This document shows positions 58,905 to 64,000 of a DNA stretch of 64,000 bases, in pieces. The notes beneath the pieces were generated by a model. The model saw nothing but the letters and a program-made list of their open reading frames with translations, had not been told where the DNA came from and did not search any database. Both the position numbers and the translations under genes were made by a program. Position 1 is the first letter of the stretch; the number at the start of each line of letters is the position of its first letter. Location: positions 71,752,984 to 71,816,983 of the forward strand of contig JAHLJT010003656.1 of assembly GCA_031308135.1 (NCBI GenBank), in the 5' to 3' direction. This DNA is from Acheta domesticus. Its lineage: Eukaryota; Arthropoda; Insecta; Orthoptera; Gryllidae.

Positions 58905-60405
58905 TGATTCAGGGGCGTCAACTGACAATGTCATTAGTCCCGTACGTGTAATGCATGTTTTCTTCCCGGGAGGTGGCAGTGATCTTCCCTCTCTAGGTGG
59001 TGAGATCCGGCGCTGACCTTCCCGTCCGTTAGTGGGGTTCTCCCAAACCAGGTACCTCTCACCAGCGGGTCACCGCCCCAGCCAGGACAAGCTCTAAGCT
59101 CCAAACCGCCCTTCCGGCATGTGTGGTATTGTACTAGATGTCAGTGTGTATGTACGGGGGTGAATCAACTGAAAACCGTAAAAGTATAAAAACATCCAAA
59201 TGCGGGGCTAGTGTTCTGTAAGTTGATAGGCATGTTTGCATTAGTGTGCCACATGTTTCCTAGATGGCATCATTGGGAAGAAACACAAACTCTGGCGCAG
59301 GAACAGTGTAAAAATCGGTGCCCCACTAGCAACGTGCACCGGAGAGTAACAGCGTTCTGTGGTTCTGTTTTTGCGAAGTGAAGGTGTTAAACCTACTGAC
59401 ATTCTTCGACGAATGAAGGTTCAGTAGGCTGATGCCTGTTTGTCACATAGCAAGAGTAAGAATAGTGTCGGAAGTTTGCAAATGGTGTCACATCCGTGGC
59501 CAACGGTCCTCGCCCAGGTCAGGCACATCTCGTTGTGATTCCAGAGTCCATTGCAGCTGTTTAAGCAATCGTGATAGACAACCGCCGAGTGACATTAGAC
59601 GACATTGCAAAAGCTGTACACATTAGTCAAGGTTCAGCACACCACATTGTGCATGATGTGCTCCAATTTGATAGGGGGTCTACAAGATGGGTGCCCCGAC
59701 AACTGACCTCGGAATTGAAACAGTGACGTGTAGATGCGTGTGAAGAAAGTTTTGCGGCACGTTGAACGTGACGGTGATGCCTTCCTTGCACAAATCGTCA
59801 CCGGGGACGAAAGTTGGATCTGACCTGAGATTTGAATACCTCCCATATCCACCTTACTCGCCCGATCTCGCCTCGAGCGATTTCCACATGTTTGGGCTCC
59901 TTAAAGAAGCAATGGGCGGGAAGAAGTTCCCTCCGGATGATGAGGTACGCCACGCGGTGCACGAGTGGTTGCGCCGTCTCCCAGAAACATTTTTCTACAG
60001 GAATTCAAGCACTTTGGAAGCGCTGGCTGACATGCATCGCACGTGGGGGAGACTATGTCGAAAAGTGATCGTTTTGTACCATGTGCGTACAATAAATAAT
60101 ATTTTAAAAAATAATTACGGTTTTCATTTGACTCACCCTCGTATAAGTTAGGGGTGAGGACAGGACAAGGAATGGGAAGGAAAGATCGCGCGGAGTCTAT
60201 GACCCATTTGTTAAGGTACTGCTCGGGTATTGATCGAAGAAACGACGGAAACCTGCCCATTAGAGCAGATGGCCCCAAGAATTCTACTCCACACAGACGC
60301 TGAACTCGGCCTAGCTGACAGTCGGCCCTCTAACCTAGGACCTTCCGGTCGGAGGCACTTCAGTGACATCTGTTGATGCCCTGAGCCACCTCTCCCATTT
60401 TTATT
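58905..60405 (-). mobile_element. SINE B copy 10, split by a mariner insertion
   Basis: The 3' half is 58905-59154 (minus: GACATTGTCAGTTGACGCC, GGGGCGGTGACCCGCTGGTG, CATGCCGGAAGGGCGG). The 5' half is 60142-60405 (minus: GAGGTGGCTCAGGGCATCAA, CAGATGTCACTGAAGTGCC, ACCGGAAGGTCCTAGG, GTGTGGAGTAGAATTCTTGG). They are separated exactly by the mariner at 59155-60141. Joining the halves with one TA restores the order seen in the 28175-28725 copy. Confidence 0.88.
59155..60141 (+). mobile_element. Internally deleted, degenerate mariner element
   Basis: TIRs open CGGGGGTGAATCAACTGAAA (59155) and, on the opposite strand, CGAGGGTGAGTCAAATGAAA (from 60141), flanked by TA on both sides. Transposase remnants on plus include the IAAVEAIVIDNRRVTLDDIA region, AHHIVHDVLQF, RWVPRQLTSELK, then IVTGDESW with the first catalytic Asp. 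YPPYSPDLASSDFHMFGLLK, with the last catalytic Asp, and an AVHEWLRRLP tail follow. The stretch between TGDESW and YSPDL, including the second Asp, is missing (roughly 300 bp). There are several stops and a frameshift. It is inactive. Confidence 0.92.
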
Positions 60406-60471
60406 TCTTTGCTTATTTGCGTGGTCGGCCAAGCCAAGGGGGCGAGCGCGTGCGCGCGCGCGCGGACTCAC

Positions 60472-60628
60472 CGGGGGGCGGCGCGTGGGCGGGGAAGCTC
60501 TGCTTGTAGAGGCGCAGGATCTGGCTGTAGGTGTGCTGGTAGACGCGCCACGCCTTGCGCAGCCCCCAGCCGCCGCGCACGTACGCGGCCGCGTCCTGCT
60601 GCAGGAAGGTGAGCAGCGCCACGCACAC
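60472..60628 (-). CDS. TTC39C: TTC39C internal exon a (N-terminal-most exon visible)
   Basis: This 157-nt exon encodes 52 codons plus one base. It starts in phase 0 after a GGCAG acceptor (reverse strand) and ends before GTGAGT in phase 1. The peptide opens VCVALLTFLQQ and continues with YVRGGWGLRKAWRVYQ, which matches the GGW-LRKAW segment typical of TTC39C rather than TTC39A or B (recognised from memory of the family). TTC39 proteins are TPR-repeat proteins of the Iml2/TTC39 family. They are likely scaffolds, and TTC39C itself is poorly characterised. A SINE B copy ends about 65 nt downstream and a pyrimidine-rich minisatellite begins about 110 nt upstream in the transcript. The preceding residues of the protein, roughly 150 in the vertebrate homologue, are not visible and should lie beyond 64000. 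Confidence 0.9.
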
Positions 60629-60738
60629 CTGCCGAGCACGCCGCCGCCGCCCCGCGCCAGCAGATGAGCGCTCAGGGCACGGGGCTGTCGTAGCGCAGCA
60701 GCCGCAACTGGAGGGGCGGAATGGAGGAAATGGGTCGG

Positions 60739-61505
60739 GGAGAACGGGAGGAGAGAACGGGAGGAGAGAACGGGAGGAGAGAACGGGAGGAGAGAACGGG
60801 AGGAGAGAACGGGAGGAGAGAACGGGAGGAGAGAACGGGAGGAGAGAACGGAGGAGATGGAACGGGAGGAGATGGAACGGGAGGAGACGAAACGGGAGAG
60901 AATGAGCGGAGAGAACGGGAGGAGAGAATGGAGGAGATGGAACGGAAGGAGAGGTAACGGGAGAGAACGGGCGGAGAGAACGGGAGGAGAAAACGGGAGG
61001 AGAAAACGGGAGGAGAGAACGGGAGGAGAGAACGGGAGGAGAGAACGGGAGGAGAGAACGGGAGGAGAGAACGGGAGGAGAGAACGGGAGGAGAAAACGG
61101 GAGGAGAGAACGGAGGAGATGGAACGGGAGGAGATGGAACGGGAGGAGATGGAACGGGAGGAGATGGAACGGGAGGAGATGGAACGGGAGGAGATGGAAC
61201 GGGAGGAGATGGAACGGGAGGAGATGGAACGGGAGGAGACGAAACGGGAGAGAATGAGCGGAGAGAACGGGAGGAGAGAATGGAGGAGATGGAACGGAAG
61301 GAGAGGTAACGGGAGAGAACGGGCGGAGAGAACGGGAGGAGAAAACGGGAGGAGAGAACGGGAGGAGAAAACGGGAGGAGAGAACGGGAGGAGAGAGCGG
61401 GAGGAGAGTACGGGTGGGGAGAAAAGGAGAGAACGGGCGGAAGAAAAGGAGAGAACGGGCGGAAGAAAAGGGGGAGAAGGGGAAGGAGAGAAAGGGGGAG
61501 AGAAA
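60739..61505. repeat. 13/15-bp purine minisatellite with higher-order duplication
   Basis: Units are GAACGGGAGGAGA (13 bp) and GGAACGGGAGGAGAT (15 bp) on plus, so the transcript strand reads TCTCCTCCCGTTC. A ~150-bp block (15-mers, then ACGAAACGGGAGAGAATGAG, then AGGTAACGGGAGAGAACGGG) occurs at about 60840-60990 and again at 61105-61345, where the 15-mer has grown to about eight copies. The pyrimidine tract ends about 110 nt before the exon a acceptor. The long open frame through it is an artefact. Confidence 0.92.
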
Positions 61506-62615
61506 GGGGTTGGGATCAGGAGGGAGGGAACGGGGAGAACTATTCTTCGCTCCAAACCCAATTTTTCTTTTTTACTTTTCTCAATTCAATTAAACAATTA
61601 ACGCTTATTGATCTCATCACATTCCAAAAGAATAAGCCCAGTGTAAGTACAGACTTTTTAATAATTTTAGATAACAATGAGAGAAAACCATAAAAAAGTC
61701 ATGGGAGAGTCCAAACTAAAATTTTTCCCCTCCCCGCTTCTAAATTACATTCTGATTTCTCTCCTGTATTGCAGTCCTCCGCTAGCCGCCACAAGCTGTT
61801 TCAGCCATTAGGATTAAGAAACCAGATATTATTTTCAATGTTTGTCTACTTATAAAAACTTTAAATGGCATGCTGTAATGGATTAGTTATATGATTGAAT
61901 GGTGAGTAGTTGGGTATGGAGAAAAGGCACTGACATGGGAAAAGACTTAAGCAATGGATGTTAAGTCGTCAGGTAATATTGGGGCATTTCAGCGAGGATG
62001 TTTTTAGAGTTTGTTTGGAAAGGAAGATGGAGAGTCTGGAAGAAAACGGAAAAGTTGAGAGAGCAAAGGATCTACTGGCGATAAGGAATACACGGAAACA
62101 ATGATCTATGGGGAAAGGGCGTACCACCTTCGCCGGCTCTGGCGGTCCAGGTTGAATTGGTTGAAGCCCAGCCTTCAACCAATCAGTGAAATCATAATTT
62201 CTTGATAGTGGTCAGCTTTCATTAGAACTCCAAGTAACGCGGAATGCCCCCGTTAAAAAACGGCGCGAAAACCAGAAAATCCAAAGGTTTTAATCCGTCC
62301 GTATTGCATGTGGGTAATTATAGGTCTAATTTACCCCGACAAATATTTTAAAGGGGCCCAAACACCTCCAAGCGGAGCTTGCCAACAGGCTCGCACCGGG
62401 TGTAAATCTGTATCCGCCGCATTTTTCACACAGTTTGTTCCCTTCCGGGATCATTCCAACGGCGACGGATGTACTACAACAACTGAGTATTGAGTGGATG
62501 GCCCTATATTCTCCGTTGCGTCGAAAGCGATTCAACACGAACGCCAGAATGTGGTCAATATTCCCCCGGGGCGCTTCGCATCCAAGGCGGGCGCGCTAGC
62601 AAGACCGAGGGCAGG

Positions 62616-63055
62616 CAGGGCCGTTTTAACAGTTTTGGGGGCCCTTGGGGTAGATTAGTTTGGGGGCTCCCTATTCTTACTTTCCCCGATCTCCCCTCCT
62701 ATCGTTGCTGAAATATAAAGAAAATCTCACCAATTAAAAAAATAAATAAATTTAATCAAAATTGAATCAAAGTATTTCAAGACAAATTTTGTTTTTTAAA
62801 AAAACTAACTTCTCATCTTTGAATGACATGCTCGCATCAACTAGCAACATTCCATATTAAAAATGTTATTCAATGATGCGCGACACATCACTCTGTTATG
62901 CCATTTTTTTGCATATAGTTTAATCATAGAACACTTTTATATAATATGTTTTTACATGTTTTTTGTTTCGTTATTTCATTGTTTGAAAAATGCATTGTAA
63001 AATAATTGTTTTAAGAACTATCGGGGACCCTGGCCCGAGCGTTGACACGGCCCTG
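62616..63055. mobile_element. Possible non-autonomous hAT-like element
   Basis: The ends CAGGGCCGTTTTAAC (62616) and, on the opposite strand, CAGGGCCGTGTCAAC (from 63055) match at 13 of 15 positions, in the CAGGG form common in hAT. The interior is AT-rich with no coding frame. The flanking 8-mers AGGGCAGG and AGTGTTAG do not clearly match, so the duplication is lost or the ends are misplaced. Confidence 0.5.
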
Positions 63056-63195
63056 AGTGTTAGGCAGGTGGGCGCCGAGGGGCGCGCTCGGCGAAGCGCC
63101 TCGGGGGCCGGGGCGAGAAGGCGACTTCCGGCGCGGTGCGGGGCGCCAGCTGGCGCGGCGGCGCGTCGCCACGGAGCCGGCTTTTTGCTCGCCGT
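63055..63195. other. Short GC island
   Basis: Contains GGGCGCCGAGGGGCGCGCTC, GGGGCCGGGGCG and GGCGCGGCGGCGCGTCGCC. Bounded by the hAT-like end and AT-rich DNA. Nothing recognisable in it. Confidence 0.4.
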
Positions 63196-63239
63196 AAGAT
63201 CGTCCTTCCAATATGAACGGAGATAATTGAATCCGTGTT

Positions 63240-63680
63240 TTTACTTTTTCGCGCTTAGGAAGGAACTTCTAAAGAAGAGAAAGTTATGAATAGCAGGGTT
63301 CTGCTAACGAAAAAGTGGATAAATCCATATCCATAATCAAGGAGCCATAATCCATGTTTTATGGCTCCTTGATACCGTAAAATCGATTGACGACAAAACG
63401 TCTGTCCGTTTGTTCGCCCGCCCGTCGTCCGTCCGTCTGTCTAAGAACAACGCTAGCGGCTAAACCGTTCAGCCAACTTACTTCAAAATTGATATTCTCC
63501 GAACAATCTGGCAGATGTCGCGGCCCCTTAAATTTGAAATCGATATTTTAATTGGGGGGGAGTACTTTACATAAAGCCCCTGGGACATTTTCAAAATGTT
63601 AAGAAAAAATGACGCCATCTATTTTTTAAATTTTAAAACGCCATTAGTTGTGGGTCGATATACTGGACGTTCTGCGTCGA
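63240..63680 (-). repeat. A-family repeat (minus copy)
   Basis: On minus it shows TGGCTGAACGGTTTAGCCGC, TAGCGTTGTTCTTAGACAGA, GACGGACGACGGGCGGGCG, TTTTACGGTATCAAGGAGCC, and GGATTTATCCACTTTTTCG followed by GTTAGCAGAACCC. The end hairpin near 63255 is eroded. Confidence 0.7.
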
Positions 63681-64000
63681 TACACTGCAGGTATCGGTCT
63701 GGACATGTCTGATCAAAACTACTTTAACCTTTCCTCGTTCTTGAATACGTTAGACCGTCCAGGCAGGAGAAGTAAGGAAGAACCCCACACAGTACACCCA
63801 ACCGAAAACAATTAGCCACTTTCTTCGCTCTATGCAGACGGGGAATTAAATCTATCGTTATTAAATATTTAATCTTGTTATTGTCATCATTTTTACGTTC
63901 AGAGGCTTGATAAAACCTTTACCCTTCCTTCCACCAAACCTTCACATAATTGCGAAAATCCAAAGGTTGTTGAGCAAATCAATTTATTTAATGTCTTGGA

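Larger units (their letters stand above)
37986..60471 (-). other. TTC39C intron between exons a and b (22.5 kb)
   Basis: Phase-1 intron from donor GTGAGT at 60471 to the acceptor CGCAG before 37985. It is the most SINE-dense part of the window (44.7-60.4 kb). The first part, 38190-44350, contains no repeat or gene I recognise except a possible Tc1-like end near 39462. Stretches 46200-47690, 50500-52050 and 52500-53560 are also unassigned. Confidence 0.85.
60629..64000 (-). other. TTC39C intron upstream of exon a (partial)
   Basis: Starts at the exon a acceptor and continues past the window. It holds the pyrimidine-rich (transcript strand) minisatellite at 60739-61505, unassigned AT-rich sequence at 61510-62340, a hAT-like element at 62616-63055, a short GC island at 63055-63195 and an A-family repeat at 63240-63680. 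No upstream TTC39C exon is visible. Confidence 0.75.

Noticed and set aside
60413..61561. 382-codon minus-strand open frame covering exon a and the minisatellite
   Set aside because: Most of it is the 13/15-bp repeat translated (Ser-Arg-Ser-Leu-Leu-Pro-Phe-Ser repeats). Only the splice-bounded 60472-60628 part matches TTC39C.
60743..61601. Plus-strand frames of Glu/Arg/Gly repeats
   Set aside because: Minisatellite translation only.

Overview
This window is eukaryotic genomic DNA, most likely from an arthropod and probably an insect with a large, repeat-rich genome. The evidence is very large AT-rich introns, GT-AG splice sites, and remnants of mariner, Jockey- and CR1-like retrotransposons, hAT-type elements and tRNA-derived SINEs. 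There is no prokaryotic gene organisation. I cannot name the species.

The only host gene I can support is on the minus strand. Four internal exons, a to d in transcription order, lie at 60628-60472, 37985-37490, 16599-16431 and 5369-5171. Splice phases agree across every junction (0/1, 1/2, 2/0, 0/1). Joined, they give about 340 residues that match, in order, the middle of TTC39C (tetratricopeptide repeat protein 39C, Iml2/TTC39 family). The N-terminal exons lie beyond 64000 and the C-terminal exons before position 1, so the whole window lies inside one gene whose visible part spans more than 55 kb. The exons are very GC-rich while the introns are AT-rich, which makes the exons stand out.

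Nearly all the rest is intron and mobile DNA. (1) 1-5170, intron downstream of exon d: an A-family repeat end, a hAT-like element with an 8-bp target duplication, a head-to-head pair of A-family repeats, a tRNA-like SINE and two tiny palindromic elements close to the exon d donor. (2) 5370-16430: an ATCGAT-rich region carrying a 5'-truncated Jockey element with a perfect 11-bp target duplication, several MITEs, a 350-bp foldback, and a GCATC pentamer array split by a CR1-like fragment next to exon c. (3) 16600-37489: mostly unrecognised AT-rich sequence with SINE copies, a probable TIR element, a long A-family element with internal ~310-bp monomers, GC islands and microsatellites. (4) 37986-60471: many SINE B copies, A-family repeats (one with a 12-bp minisatellite expansion), a C-rich block, and a degenerate mariner nested exactly inside a SINE B. 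(5) 60629-64000: a ~760-bp purine minisatellite, which is pyrimidine in the transcript, starting about 110 nt before the exon a acceptor, and a hAT-like element.

I found no clear new enzymatic system. The most unusual items are the A-family repeat (about 310-bp monomers plus a 3' domain ending in a hairpin), the higher-order pyrimidine minisatellite at a splice acceptor, and the large Pro/Ser/Gly linker predicted in TTC39C exon b. The many long open frames in GC-rich or tandem-repeat DNA are compositional artefacts and are not annotated as genes.
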